Source: Beroe forskalii
Taxonomy: Eukaryota > Ctenophora > Nuda > Beroida > Beroidae
Reading direction: 5' to 3'
DNA length: 64,000 bases
Assembly (NCBI GenBank): GCA_011033025.1
Contig: WFMF01000004.1
Location: forward strand, 992,001 to 1,056,000
Part shown: one piece after another, positions 1 to 11,702 of the stretch
Numbering within the stretch: the first letter of the stretch is position 1
Layout: the number at the start of each line of letters is the position of its first letter
The notes under the pieces: model-generated
What the model was told of the DNA's origin: nothing
Database searches by the model: none
Seen by the model: only the letters and a program-made list of their open reading frames with translations
Translations under genes and position numbers: made by a program

Positions 1-1284
1 ACACATTTAACAATTAACAATCAACAATATGCTCAAAATAATAACCAGTAAAGATTGCGATTCAGCCCAGAGCTAGAAACACAAATACTCACCCAGTTAG
101 AACCAGCTAACTGCAGCCTAACTATTTGCTAACATTTGTCTCACATTAACGGAATCTCCACTCACGACATCCCCATCTTTGCCACTTCACACGATACCAC
201 CAACTCTGTCACTTCACACGATGCCCCCAGCTCTGTTGAGCAGGTGCCGGAAGGTGGCTTTCCTCGTGTCCCAGCTGCCGGCCTGCCTGGCTGTCATGCA
301 GATGTCTATGAGTTTCTTGATACCCACCCTGAGGTGTATGTCCCCGAACTCCTGCCTCAACTCCTCCACCTCCTCCCGGGAGAAGACTTCCAGGGTCTCC
401 ACGATCTCCACCATGGCAGAGACAGACTGGACCAGGGGCACTGTCATGGTGTGAGTGAACTGCTGGTACAGCCCCAGCTCCTTCAGCAACCCAGGGTTGG
501 AAGTGGTGGCTATTATCATCGCTTCTTCCCGCGTGGCGGCATCTCATGATGAGCGTCATGATGGTCTGTACCATGGACATGTTGAGCGCATCCCCTATAG
601 ACACATGCTCCACCAGAGACTCTATGTCGTCCAGGGATGCAGCTCACCTCCGACTTGTAGGCGTTGGTGAAGGTCTTGTAGATAACGGATCTTTGCCATC
701 GCCAGCTCCACTAACTTTCCTGGAGTGATTATTTTTAGCGAGGGAAGTCAGACTCAGCCTTATCTTGATAGCCAGGGCAGTTTTTCCCAGAGGTCTCTCC
801 CTCCACTAGGAGGGACACTAGTGCAGTCCTGTCGCAGTTAGCAGTCTGCTTCGAGTACAGATCTCCTTCTTGGAGGATCTTAGAGATGTCTGAGGGGGAA
901 TAGATGGTTATGGTTAATGTAATAATTGGTTTATGTGCTATTATCATTGAAAAATTTCATGCAGTTATTACAACTACTAGGTCTTCTGGCTTCTAGTTAT
1001 CTCTATGCCGGTTATTGATAACACTCAGTTACGCTGTAAGAAAGTAGACTAAAATCTCTCTCTCTCTCCTCTAACCTGGACTCCAAGGAATGATCCCGTA
1101 CAATAGGTAGTCGTTCAAATCCTCAATGTTTGCACCAAAAGCCGGCTGGATGTCATGCTCTAAGGCGTGCATGAAGTGTGCCCTGTTAACTTTCAGTTGC
1201 TTGTACACCTCCGGACTGATGTCCACCTAGGGAGTTGGTGAGAACATGAATAAAGTATCAATATTCAATAACATTGTTCATTTT

Positions 1285-2227
1285 TTCCCTCCCCATTGGC
1301 CTATTTGTGAATACAAAAAGGCAAATGAGAGGGTTGGCAGAGATCGTGGTTTGGGAAGGTGAGAAATAGGATATGTGTATATCAGGTCCAGTTTTGCAAT
1401 ACAACTACTGTAATTTCTGGAAAGTGGATTGCTCCTTTATAATATCAGTCGCGAAAATGTCCCTCCCTCCTCCGTCCCTCCGTCCCCATGTCACAAATCT
1501 TCAAAATAACGAATTTCTTAATTCATGGGCTGTCAGTTGTCAAAGTATAAATCTTGTAGATTTGATCTGGCCCATCAGGCCGCATGCTCGAACTCCAAAA
1601 ATTAAATTGTGAAATTTCTAAATTTGATTAGGCTGTTGAAGAATTCGTGTCTTAAAAGTTTAAAATGTTAGGTGTGAGTTGGGCGGTAGATTTGAGGAAA
1701 AGGCTTCGGTTTTGTTCTAGAATTAGTACCAAATGCATAACCTTTAGAGTTTCTGCTGGATTCGACTAAGTTTGAGAAAAAAAAATTCGCTGTGAAAGAC
1801 AAATATTGCTTTTTGGAACAAGAGACAGCATTGAAACAGAAAACACAAGCACGAAATTTGAAAGTCAGATAAAAAGTGATATTAACTTAGTATAAAAATT
1901 CAAGAAAATACATTGCGTGAATAAACGCTGACACAATTTGATGCGAAACGTGAACCAATTCAACAAAATGGCGCGAAATCTACAACGAACTGAGTGCAAC
2001 AACGAACGCGCGCGCAAGAATTTTAGAAGAAATGGCACGTGCCAATTCGTGATCTCGGTGGTCGCGCGCAGCACGTGCATCGGAACAGTATTTATACTCT
2101 TACTACGACTGCGTTTTTTATTATGATGCTAAGGTTACATCAAGCATCGCGGGGGAGGGAAATCAAGCGCCTGCATACGGCCTACGGGAACAACAACAAT
2201 TGTGTCGGTGCAGGCGCAATTCTTGTT
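1285..2227. mobile_element. Left-arm-specific insertion in NSF intron 10
   Basis: The right arm joins the flanking sequences directly near 24,150-24,200, so about 940 bp were inserted here or lost there. The left flank ends ACATTGTTCATTTT and the right flank resumes TGTCTATGCTTCGG. No clear terminal repeats, target-site duplication or coding domain is visible. The short open frames inside look spurious. Family unknown. Confidence 0.7.
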
Positions 2228-2949
2228 TGTCTATGCTTCGGTCTCCCTAAAAATCAATGGAGGCCCTCTGCCTCTATTGCGGAAAATAGGTAGAATATGT
2301 TAGTACCAGAGTGAATTCGATGAAAGGATGAATATAATCCTCATAATCCTCAACTCTTCTATTGTACGTAGCCCATCAATCACCCATTTCTCCTCACCTT
2401 GCTGGTGGCAGTGACATAAGCATTTAAACTGGTGCTCTGCGCCGCCCTGACCAGACCCTCAATCTCAGCTCCACTGAAGTTCTTAGTGAGGGAAGCGAGC
2501 TCTGTGATGTCCACATCCCCCTCCATCCGCCCACTCTTCCTCATTGTGGCAGTGTGAGGCGTTAGGCAGGTGCTACTACTTAGAATACTACTGATAATAA
2601 ACCCATGTAGGTAATGGCATGGTGATGAGGTGGCAATGTTGCTTTTGTGTCAAAGAGTATTGTTCTTGTGTAGGTATAAAAGAATAAGAGGTGTTCAATT
2701 AACCAGTGTGTATGTTGAGGATTTCGACCCTCCCAGCCTCATTTGGGAGTGATATCTCCATGTGTATCTCCAGGCGGCCAGGCCTCAGCAGAGCATCGTC
2801 AATCATGTCTTTCCTGGGAAAAGCAACAGCTCACAACTATGTTAAAACTCGCGAACAAGCAATAAGCAATTTGCAGATCAAAATGGGTTCCGTTCACACT
2901 TCACATATTAAATTCTTAGATGCTCCCAGTCTTAGAAAGTCTGTAAACC

Positions 2950-3235
2950 GGAAGTGAACCTGTTGAAGAATGGAGATGCTCCCAGTCTATATGAAAGTAT
3001 GTAAGAGAGTAAAAGGGAAGTGAACCTGTTGAAGAATGGAGATGCTCCCAGTCTATGAAAGTATGTAAGAGAGTAAACCGGAAGTGAACCTGTTGAAGAA
3101 TGGAGATGCTCCCAGTCTATGAAAGTATGTAAAAGGGAAATAGACCTATTGAGTTGAAGAATGGAGATGCTCCCAGTCTATGAAAGTATGTAAGAGAGTA
3201 AAAGGGGAGTGAACCTGTTAGTCATGCCGATGATG
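2950..3235. repeat. Minisatellite carrying the NSF exon 8 splice donor (left arm)
   Basis: About four to five units of 55-66 bp contain AACAG|GTTCACTT on the minus strand, which is the donor of NSF exon 8, followed by a run reading CTCCCAGTCTATGAAAG on the plus strand. The right arm (23,360-23,470) has only about two units. The array is intronic apart from its first donor copy. Confidence 0.85.
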
Positions 3236-3649
3236 AGGATGTTGTTGAGTTGCTCCACTCCGTCGATCTTACTGAGCAGTTGGTTGACCACTGTGTCGTG
3301 GACTCCAGTGCCAGTGTTCGTGGAACCCCTCTGTTTGCAGATGGCGTCTAACTCATCCATGATTATCATGTGCAAACCACTGAAAGTTACACCATCAAAC
3401 GCCCACATAATATGATATAAACTCTAGTTCTAATCTCCAAAATACTTGATAATTATTGATGCATGTTCTACCAGCAACTCCTAATCACCTGTTCGGACCC
3501 ATTTGCTTCTCCTCCGCCTCCGCCTCAGCAAAGAGAGCCCTCACGTTAGCTTCACTCTCACCTACCATCTTGCTGAGAATCTCAGGACCCTGACAATTAA
3601 GTTTAAACATTAGCTTCAAAGAGAAACTAATTGTTCACACAAGATATGT

Positions 3650-3880
3650 CCGATAAGATATGTCGCAGATCCACAGGAATCCACTGTTCTCCTATCCATT
3701 ATTTCATTATGGGATCTTTCACATATTACGTAATCAATTTTTGGCCGATTTTAAACCCACCCCCCTTCCCCTTGTAATCAAGTTTACAGTAGTTGTATTT
3801 GTTACATTAACATGTAACGTAATCATTGCGAAACCCCCTCCCTCCCCCTAGGTGATTACTTAATATGTGAACGATCCCTT
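3650..3880. mobile_element. Short Harbinger-like MITE in NSF intron 6 (left arm)
   Basis: The ends read approximately GATCTTTCACATATTACG and ATGTGAACGATCCC, and the interior contains TTACGTAATC-type motifs. It is the diverged short relative of the element at 5,627-6,087. The same insertion is at 22,693-22,865 in the right arm, so it predates the split of the arms. Confidence 0.7.
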
Positions 3881-5626
3881 ATTATCAATTATTTACTTAA
3901 ATTCCAATCACCGAGAAACCTGCACAATCTTGGGTTTTCTGGTGTTGAGCATCTTGCCGATTTGTCTGGCCATGAGAGTTTTACCTGTGCCAGGAGGACC
4001 GTATAACAGAATACCTGAATTGTTGCACAGTGATAAGTGTAAGTGTGATTTAAATTTAACAATTTTGTGCTCTCCCAGCATGTAACCTCACTCAACGATA
4101 TCAAAATACAAATTCATTTGATTGAGTGCAACTGTTTCAATGTCATAATTTGACCTTTAATTTCATATATTACAATGAAGAAACTTTCTTCAGTCGAGGA
4201 ATTTGACCATGCACTCATAAGTAACTAATTAGTTTACCTTTTGCATGTTTAATTCCCAAATCCTCAATGATATTCGAAGGGAAGAGTCTGGAGGCAAAGG
4301 CTCTTCTGAAAATGTCACTGAATTCTTTGTTTAGCCCACCAATACCCATCTGTTCGAAGTCCCAGTTAGGATTAATAACATTCGGACTGGAGTTCATCCC
4401 AACAGCACCTCCTTTTAGAAGGACTCCTGATGACTTACAGGGCTCAAACCTGATCTGAAAGATAATAGTAACATCTTCAATACTCCACGGCTATTATATT
4501 CAGGAGGAAAAGCAGGAAGAGGACCGGTTAGAAATTACCTAGATGGCTGATGACACAAATTTGGAACTTAGTACTTATTGTATTGTACCTAAAGCTCACC
4601 TCTGTGTTAGCAAACAGCACTCCAACCCTTGCATTTTCATCCACTTTACTCATATCGAGAGGTCCTTCAGTTGTACTAATCTTAGCAACCGTCAGTACAA
4701 GGGTAGGAGTATTGGGCAATGTGAAAACCATCTGCAATCAATGTGCAATCTTTAATGAGCATTTTTATATTACTTTGTTATAAAAATAAGTATACTATAC
4801 CTAATAACTTATCTACAGTTCTAGTGACACAAACCCCCTACATAAGATGTGCATGAGCACAATGCACAATTGCACATGTACCTGAATGTAACAGAAAATC
4901 AAGCATATCATTAATTCTTAATGATAGGTTTCAAACATAGTTGAAATCCCCTTCTTATCAATTAACTTATTTCTAACTTGTCATTGGATACAAGATTGAT
5001 TGTTTAAAAACAAAACTATTTTTAAAAGTTTCATTCAAGTTATCTAATTCCTCACTCTTTGGTTTATCTGTATTGGTTGCTCGACATGTTGCATGACGAA
5101 CTGTTGAGACATTACATCTGTATCCAATGGTGCTTTAGATGCTTTTGACTTCTGGAGGAACTCCACTGTGAAAACAACAAGACATGCTAGCTTCTTGGCA
5201 GATCTATTCTCAACACCAACATTCACCTGTATCAATTTGACACTTAATACAAGGTATTGCTTCCTACTAGGTGCACATTGCACAAGACATGAAATATGAA
5301 AATTATATTCAATTCAATAAATGGTCAAAATATGCAAAAAAAATATTCCATTTAGTTAGTATTATTGTGTAAACCTTCTTATAAAACCCCCAAGTTTTAA
5401 GGCAACTGAAAATCATTGACAAGAATGCCAACATTTTGGAAAAGCTTTAAATTTCACACCAGATATTGTACTTTTACAGAGAATGATAAAAATCCTTAAC
5501 AAAAATAACATCATAATTTCAGAAGAAGGTCAACAATCCTTAAAAATGAAGCTGTTCCTGAAATTGGCAGAGATTCCCAAACAAAATTGGTGCCATTTTG
5601 GTGATTTATGATTAAACTGCTTAGGG

Positions 5627-6087
5627 ATCGTTCACATATTACGTAATCACCTAGGGGAGGGGGGGGAGTTTGAAATGATTACGTTTGATTACGGGAGGGG
5701 GAGGGGTTTGGTGGTTGATTACGTAATCAAATTTACCATTTTTGACACAATTTTTGAGATTTTTTGCCATGATTTCTCGGTATTTTTAGCAAAATTATCA
5801 GATAACCAACTCAAAAGCACCATTTTTCAGTACTATTTTTTAAAAAATTACCTCAATATTTTTGAAAATTTTTCCAAAGTTGAAACATAGTCAATTTTAA
5901 AGTATTTACTCTGTCCATTTTCTTCATTTTCTACTCAAAAAGGTGGGGGTTAAGCCATTGATTACGTAATATTCTAATTCTCCTCAAGAGAGGGGGGTTG
6001 GGCTTTGATTACGTTTGATTACGAGGGGGAGGGAGGGGGGTTGCAAATGGCCAAAAATTGATTACGTAATATGTGAACGATCCCTTA
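5627..6087. mobile_element. Harbinger-like MITE in NSF intron 2 (left arm)
   Basis: About 460 bp with terminal inverted repeats GGGATCGTTCACATATTACG, flanked by the 3-bp direct repeat TTA. A 3-bp TWA target duplication is the hallmark of the PIF/Harbinger superfamily. There is no transposase, so it is a non-autonomous copy. The shared copy in the right arm is 19,770-20,232. Confidence 0.85.
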
Positions 6088-6394
6088 CATAAACACCAAA
6101 TGATTAAGCTCCCTTATTTAGAAGTTTAAACAAATGGAACAAGAAAGGAGGTTCCAATTATACAATAATTTCAAAATAATTGACCAATTTCTGATAAAAT
6201 TTAGCCCTGGGATAAGCCCCCAGGCCTATGGACCATCTAAGATTTATTAGGGTGTATCGATTCAAATTCAAATTCAATACACCATAATAAAATGTCTTTC
6301 GAATTAGTCTTACTAATCTATTAAGAGCTTCAGAGTTGATCAAGTATCATAACATATAGCAAATGTTCATTCAATTCATTCTTTTTATTGACCA

Positions 6395-6570
6395 TATTTA
6401 GCAATTGAATTTGAATTTGAATTTGAAAATAATTTTTAGAGCACAATTACAGCATATATTTTTTTTTCATGTATATATTTAAAGAAGCTTCTTGGTTGTG
6501 CTGAGGGAAAGCACTTAGCCAATCATAGAGACTGTTAACAAGGCTACCTGCTTATAAGGATATACTTATA
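6395..6570. repeat. Dispersed repeat shared with 16,555-16,720 and 60,900-61,090
   Basis: The segment contains GGTTGTGCTGAGGGAAAGCA followed by a CTTAGCCAATCAT-like run, a GACTGTTAACAAGG motif and an ATAATATATC tail. A related sequence recurs at 60,900-61,090 outside the palindrome, and the right-arm twin lies at 16,555-16,720. It behaves as a diverged interspersed repeat of unknown class. Confidence 0.65.
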
Positions 6571-7065
6571 ATATATCTATTCATATTCACGAAAATTCCA
6601 TTTATTATGGAATGATAAATTAACTAATGTAATTAAAGCCTGACCTGTTCATCCAAAGGCACCTCCAACCACTGTCTGTCCACAAGGGTTAAGCCAACAT
6701 GATCAAGAGGAATCTTACTACTCAACACCACTGAGTGTATGGAAACAGATCCATTTGCCTTTGTGATGCTGATTATCGCTTTCTCAGGGATCCCTATCAA
6801 TATGAGGTCATATAAAACTAGGGTTAGAAATTTTGGAATTGAAAGGATTCAATTAACCACTAAGTTTTGAAATTCTTGTTATAACTTCTATTGACTTATT
6901 GACTTCTAGTTTTTCTGGGAACAGAAAAAATAAGTATGTATGGTACCTGTCAAAGTACGAGGTAAGTATACAAATTATGATTGTCTTTATTGACTATATT
7001 ATTGATTTATTTGAAGTAAAAAGAAATCTTTCATCAAGACATCAATCAGCAATAATATATCAATT

Positions 7066-7207
7066 TACAATTAGGAAATTATAATCAATTTGAAAATCAA
7101 TAGGAAATTATAATCAATTTGAAAATCAATAGGAAAATCAATAGGAAAATCAATAGGAAATTATAATCAATTTGAAAATCAATAGGAAATTATAATCAAT
7201 TTGAATC
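7066..7207. repeat. A/T-rich minisatellite in NSF intron 1 (left arm)
   Basis: Units of about 14-33 bp built from CAATAGGAAATTATAATC and TTTGAAAAT. The mirror array is at 15,918-16,055 in the right arm. Confidence 0.85.
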
Positions 7208-7429
7208 TTTAAATGAGCAAACCTTGCTTGTCATTGATGATTATACGGTTTTTAACAGCAAGAGATGAGTCAGGACACTTGGCAACTTTGAACACTTTCT
7301 TAGTCATGGACCTGTTATATAGTAGAGCTAGGAAAACCTACATCTCACAATCAAAAATCTGATAGTCATAGAAACCAAGTCAATTTTTCCCAAAAAAAAG
7401 ATTTAAAAAAATCAAAAAAAAAACAGCAT

Positions 7430-8345
7430 CTTTTGGCATCATTAATAACAAATCTGTTGGAAACAACTTCATTACAAGAGGCCAGTAATTTTCTACCATT
7501 CTCTTTAGTTTCATCACTTGGGAAGCCTATAACAATCCTATTACGTGCCTCCTTCTGCCTGAGGAAATCAACAGGGACTGATTCAAGCTGCTTTTCTATG
7601 CTACCAGTTAGTTTCTGAAATCAACATTTCTAGATTCTGAATTTAGTACAATAACATGCTGAGTTTCTTGATTTTCTTTCTGCTTATTTTGAACTTTGCT
7701 AGTAGGACTGAATTGGTTGCTTGATGTCATAGATAGGACAGGTTTTTGAACAGCAGCTGAGTACGACATTTCACTTTTCCTATCTGCTCTTGATTCACCT
7801 AATTATTGATTGAATACCATTGCTTAACTGCACAGGTGAATTGTCTGATAGTACTTTGGGACCATTTTGTTCATCATCTTCCTTTTGGCATGAAGGGATC
7901 TTACTATCTATGAGTAAAGTGACTTCACCAAGAATGTCATCCTTCATACTCATCATGATAGACTTGACTTCATCTAATGAAGCAGTATTGTCAATAGAGC
8001 TGTTTTCTGTTATTTCATCTGAGTCCATCTCATGTGTTGCCTCACATTGAACTTGTTTGTTTAGAACTGTGACTTTTTTCTTTTTGAAACTTTTCAAATT
8101 ACCTTTGCAGTCACCACAGACGAAACCAAAACTTCCCCATCTGTCTCCATTAACTCCATACTTAGCTGCAACAGGTCTAAACGCATCCAGAAATGTCTTT
8201 GTACAAACTGAACTGGACATCAGTGAACCTTTACTATCTCTACAACAAGCATGAAAATATTATCACAGATATCACAAGTGATTGATTCTTCAATGGCATT
8301 TTCATATTTGCATCTAGCACAACTTCCATTATTTCTGAAGCGAGG
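7430..8345 (-). pseudogene. Degenerate LINE ORF1 (zinc finger plus RNA-binding-like region)
   Basis: Minus-strand frames read in order as a Cys-rich finger (SCARCKYENAIEES, then CDICDN and HACC, the pattern of a PHD-like finger), a 141-aa open frame 8220-7795 with GFVCGDCKGN and a helical stretch, and then a segment with ARNRIVIGFPSDETKENGR typical of the RRM-like part of LINE ORF1 proteins. At least two frameshifts and stops separate the parts, so it is not functional as read. The finger, coiled coil and RRM order is known in CR1/Jockey-group LINEs. A short serine/proline-rich open frame just upstream (8630-8385, starting MSAMDQEDGP) may be its N-terminus or a host exon, since it ends at a GTGAGT donor-like site. 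Confidence 0.6.
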
Positions 8346-8639
8346 GAAATATTAGAATTCAGCTTCTTAGAGGATTTACCTTTCTTAGGTTTGACACTCA
8401 CCTTTAGTCCTTGAAGAGGTGGGTGAAGAGGTGGTGGGTGAGGAGGTTGGTGAGGAGTCTGACTTTGTTGATGTGGGGTCAGATTTCATGTCAGACTTTG
8501 GGATAACAACAGAGAGCTTTGTCTTTGCAGCATTACCATATACATCACCATTCTCATCGTCATCCTGTAATGGATCTGAGGACTCTTCCACCCTAGCCTT
8601 TGGCCCATCCTCCTGATCCATTGCAGACATTGCAGATGT

Positions 8640-9369
8640 AAAAGGTGGTGGAATTTGGGGTTTGGATTTCAGGGTCCTCAGTTAGTTAATTTAATATGTG
8701 TTGTGTTGTAAGTTTAAATGTTTAATCCACGCAATTTTCATGTTATTATTGATGAAATGTGACAAAACTTAACAAACCGTAAATATGCCTAGCCAATTTT
8801 ATAATGCATGATAACAAGTATATTGTATTGGGACTCAGAAAATAATTGCTAATTTTACATTTTTAATTGATTTTTATTCTGCAGATTTTTTGATTTCTAC
8901 TTTCCAGATTTTAAATGTTTTAAATGTTTTAAAATGTTTTTTATGCATTATGAATCAAATCAATCAAATATATACTATATAGTGTTCAATTATATAGTGT
9001 TCAATCTAATCGAGTCGAATATAGCTGAAGCAGATAACGAAGAATTGATCCTGGCCTGGAGCAATGTGAACGAAACAAAATGGTCCAATGTAAGTATGAG
9101 AATCAGTTGTCAGAATTGAAATCATCTTGTAATCAGAACGGAACAAAATTCACATGGTTTAGCACGAGTTAGAGTGACCAACGAATTTCTATTTTCCAAT
9201 CTGCTCCTTCATCAAATTTAATATTTGATTTATTTGATCTGATAGGAATATTTTGATGCGGTAAAATTAAAAACTATCCAATCAATTTGAATCGTAGTGT
9301 TTAAAATTTGCGAAAGAGGTGCTGCATAGTAGCTCCGAGTTAGCTGTGTGTTAGCAGGTCCAACGGGCC
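8640..9369. other. Non-coding A/T-rich stretch in the palindrome spacer
   Basis: I see no conserved coding frame or transposon end here. There are short A/T repeats (for example ATATAGTGTTCAAT twice near 8,980-9,005). Confidence 0.5.
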
Positions 9370-9632
9370 TGCTAGTTTTCACATGAAGCTCTACTTTCCC
9401 CTGATTCCCTGAAGGTGAATTGAAAATTACTACGGATTGGATTTCAAAATTTGCGTTTTTCATTACATCTAGGTGGCAATTCAAAATTCTTCATCGATTC
9501 TGCTAGTTTTCACATGAAGCTCTACTTTCCCTGGATTCCCTGAAGGTGAATTAAAAATTAATACGGATTGGATTTCAAAATTTGCGTTTTTCATTACATC
9601 TAGGTGGCAATTCAAAATTCTTCATCGATTCT
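9370..9632. repeat. 131-bp tandem duplication
   Basis: Two adjacent copies (9370-9500 and 9501-9632) both start TGCTAGTTTTCACATGAAGC and end near TTCATCGATTCTG, with about three substitutions. No coding content is recognised. Confidence 0.9.
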
Positions 9633-10011
9633 GGTTTTTGTTTGGCCGTTTGTGGTACAGCTCACTTGACCACTGGAGAAATCGAAATGCTCTGAAAATT
9701 CTAGTCGTGTTGCATAAGTGATCGATTTAATACGTTTTTTTCATCTTTATTTTTTTCTACACTATACAATCACATATGCCACTATAGATTGCTTGTAAAC
9801 GTAGCTTTATGCGTTCATTGAAAATAAATTTTCAATGAGCTGCTGTGACTATGTCTATGAAAACTTTTAAACTTATCGTGCTTGTGACATTTTGCCGAAC
9901 TTTTTGACTTTTTGAACTCATTTATTGCCGTTTTAAGGCCGTGGAGTAGATTTTATCTACTACACAGCCTGTTTAATTACTAAATCTCATCTTGATATCC
10001 CAGGGAAAGCA

Positions 10012-11376
10012 ATGTCCTCACATACTTCAGTTGAAGATGAGGCCACCATTAAAGAATACCTCTGTGATAAGTTGTATCTTTCCTCCCCCGATCAAATTGA
10101 GAGGAAGCAGTGTACGGGAACCGGATATCAGAGTATACAGGGGTCGTATATTGCCACCACCGATGATGGAGACAAAATCGGGGTTTTTGTGAAAACTGTG
10201 GATAAAACATCCAACGACCTAGCTAAAGTACTGGACAAGGAAATATTGATGTATGAAACGATCATCCCTGAGGTTATCAAGTTTGTTGAAAGTATCGACA
10301 AGAATTTGGCTACTGAGTTAGGATCGTGCTTTGTGAAATACCACGGGAATAGCAGGGACAAACCATCCTATTCTTGGAAACAAGAATCAATATTCCTAGA
10401 AGATCTGAACCAAAGAGGAAATTTACGCTTAAAAGCATCATCGGCAGGTCCCGCTCAACAAACTTCCTGGAAGCAAGATAGCACGGTGGTAGCAAAGAAG
10501 CTTGGCTTGATCCACGCGTCATTTTACGCTTGGCAGCAACATCTCGGCATCTCCGCCACAGATATGAAAGAGAGATATCCGGCCCTACAGAACGTTCCTT
10601 CTCTTCTTAACACCACTGAGTTCGGTGATATCGTCCCTGGAGTTCCCCCAGAGGAGGCAACAAATTCTTTTACACATTGCACAGTCTCAGTCACAGCTAA
10701 GTTCCTCAAGTCTCATGTCAGTGATGTAGTGACTGATGACGCTGAGAAAGCCTCGATTATTGCTCTCTTGGATCGATTGACAGCCCTGTCGGGGCGTTGT
10801 GCTTCAATTATCGTGAAGGTGAGAGATCAAGAGAGTAGGTTCGCATGTCCAATCCTTGGTGACCTAAACCCTAATAATATCGCATTCTCAACCGAGGGAA
10901 AGGACGAAGTTGTCATCTACGACTTCGGATTGGCTGGGATTTCATCAATCTTCATGGACCTGCAGTGGTTACTGGCTGTCCTGGCAATATACGGAGTTCC
11001 GATAGAGGCCACGGTAGATCTGTACATCAAGCACTTCATGGGAGTAGCAGACAAACTTGGCTACAAGGTGGACGAGGCATCCTTGAGGGAAGAGTATCAA
11101 GCCACAATGCTGGGTCGCTTCATTATGAATTTCCTGATGATGTCCATTGCACTTTTCATTCACTTGCGACGAATTGGTGCCACAAAAGAGGGCATTGTAC
11201 AGTTGGTTGGGAACGTGATGAAACTAGACGGAGACAAAGATCAGGCGGAAATAAGGGCGGAAATGGCAAAGGTAATGAACGGAAAATGTCCTATTCCGAC
11301 TGTTCGAATCCTGCTTGCCATGGTAAAAGGCATGGCAAAGCACATAGGTGATATGGAAAAGTTGATCCAAGATTAG
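10012..11376 (+). CDS. APH/CHK-type small-molecule kinase-like protein, single exon
   Basis: An uninterrupted 454-aa frame with the aminoglycoside/choline-kinase fold signature, closest in layout to the ecdysteroid-kinase-like (EcKinase/CHK) group. Visible elements are a putative ATP-binding lysine (VFVK, about 61), a glutamate-rich helix KEILMYE (76-82), a hinge FLEDLN (128-133), the catalytic loop GDLNPNN (283-289, Asp284 and Asn289) and the metal-binding DFG (304-306). Family members usually have HGD in the loop; here the first position is Leu. The substrate cannot be inferred. The ATG follows an acceptor-like CCCAG eight bases upstream, so a 5'-UTR intron is possible. A polyadenylation signal AATAAA lies at 11,494. 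It is the only intact gene in the palindrome spacer and has no second copy in the arms. Confidence 0.85.
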   Translation: MSSHTSVEDEATIKEYLCDKLYLSSPDQIERKQCTGTGYQSIQGSYIATTDDGDKIGVFVKTVDKTSNDLAKVLDKEILMYETIIPEVIKFVESIDKNLATELGSCFVKYHGNSRDKPSYSWKQESIFLEDLNQRGNLRLKASSAGPAQQTSWKQDSTVVAKKLGLIHASFYAWQQHLGISATDMKERYPALQNVPSLLNTTEFGDIVPGVPPEEATNSFTHCTVSVTAKFLKSHVSDVVTDDAEKASIIALLDRLTALSGRCASIIVKVRDQESRFACPILGDLNPNNIAFSTEGKDEVVIYDFGLAGISSIFMDLQWLLAVLAIYGVPIEATVDLYIKHFMGVADKLGYKVDEASLREEYQATMLGRFIMNFLMMSIALFIHLRRIGATKEGIVQLVGNVMKLDGDKDQAEIRAEMAKVMNGKCPIPTVRILLAMVKGMAKHIGDMEKLIQD

Positions 11377-11702
11377 ATATAGGAGTATTATAGGGTACAA
11401 GGACTATTGAAATGGTCAGCTGCATGGTCACATGATCATTGAAGAAGATGATTGACCATGTTACAAGCATGCTAATAGTTTATTGTTAGTAAGAATAAAT
11501 ATATGAATCAGAGTGTAGATGTTTAAGCATAACAAATGTCTAAATGTGGTAAGTAAGACTATAGGACTTAGCAGCGAATGTAGTATAAACTTAGCAGAAT
11601 TTCTATAAAATTAAAAGATAGTTTATATTATTAGTAAAAAATTTATGAACAGTGATTTTAATGCATTAATTTTAATTGGTATTTCAAATGATATTATATT
11701 TG
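11377..11702. other. 3' flank of the kinase gene
   Basis: A/T-rich sequence with AATAAA at 11,494-11,499, about 120 bp after the stop codon, likely the 3' UTR and cleavage region. Nothing else is recognised. Confidence 0.55.

Larger units (their letters stand above)
214..7307 (-). pseudogene. NSF: Second NSF copy in the left arm, last exon damaged
   Basis: This is a mirror copy of the right-arm NSF gene. Exons (high to low): 7307-7223, 6793-6645, 5226-5056, 4731-4600, 4454-4238, 4014-3920, 3589-3489, 3379-3215, 2813-2704, 2549-2398, 1226-1076 and 889-214. Exons 1-11 keep the frame and splice sites and are nearly identical to the right copy. Exon 12 is 676 nt against 689 nt. It carries several one- to three-base indels between about 520 and 780, so the D2 ATPase is frameshifted and only the last 101 residues stay open. 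The indels are clustered while neighbouring exons are clean. This suggests either recent pseudogenisation or poorly polished assembly at this spot. The private 0.94 kb insertion lies in intron 10. Confidence 0.88.
1..7385. repeat. Left arm of a large inverted duplication containing NSF
   Basis: The sequence reads as the reverse complement of 15,737-25,430. Base 1 pairs with base 25,430, and pairing is lost near 7,385/15,737, just upstream of NSF exon 1. Exons, introns and intronic MITEs are shared with only scattered substitutions. The arm reaches the window edge, so its outer end is unknown. It carries one private insertion (about 1,285-2,227) and lacks two insertions present in the right arm. 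Confidence 0.93.
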
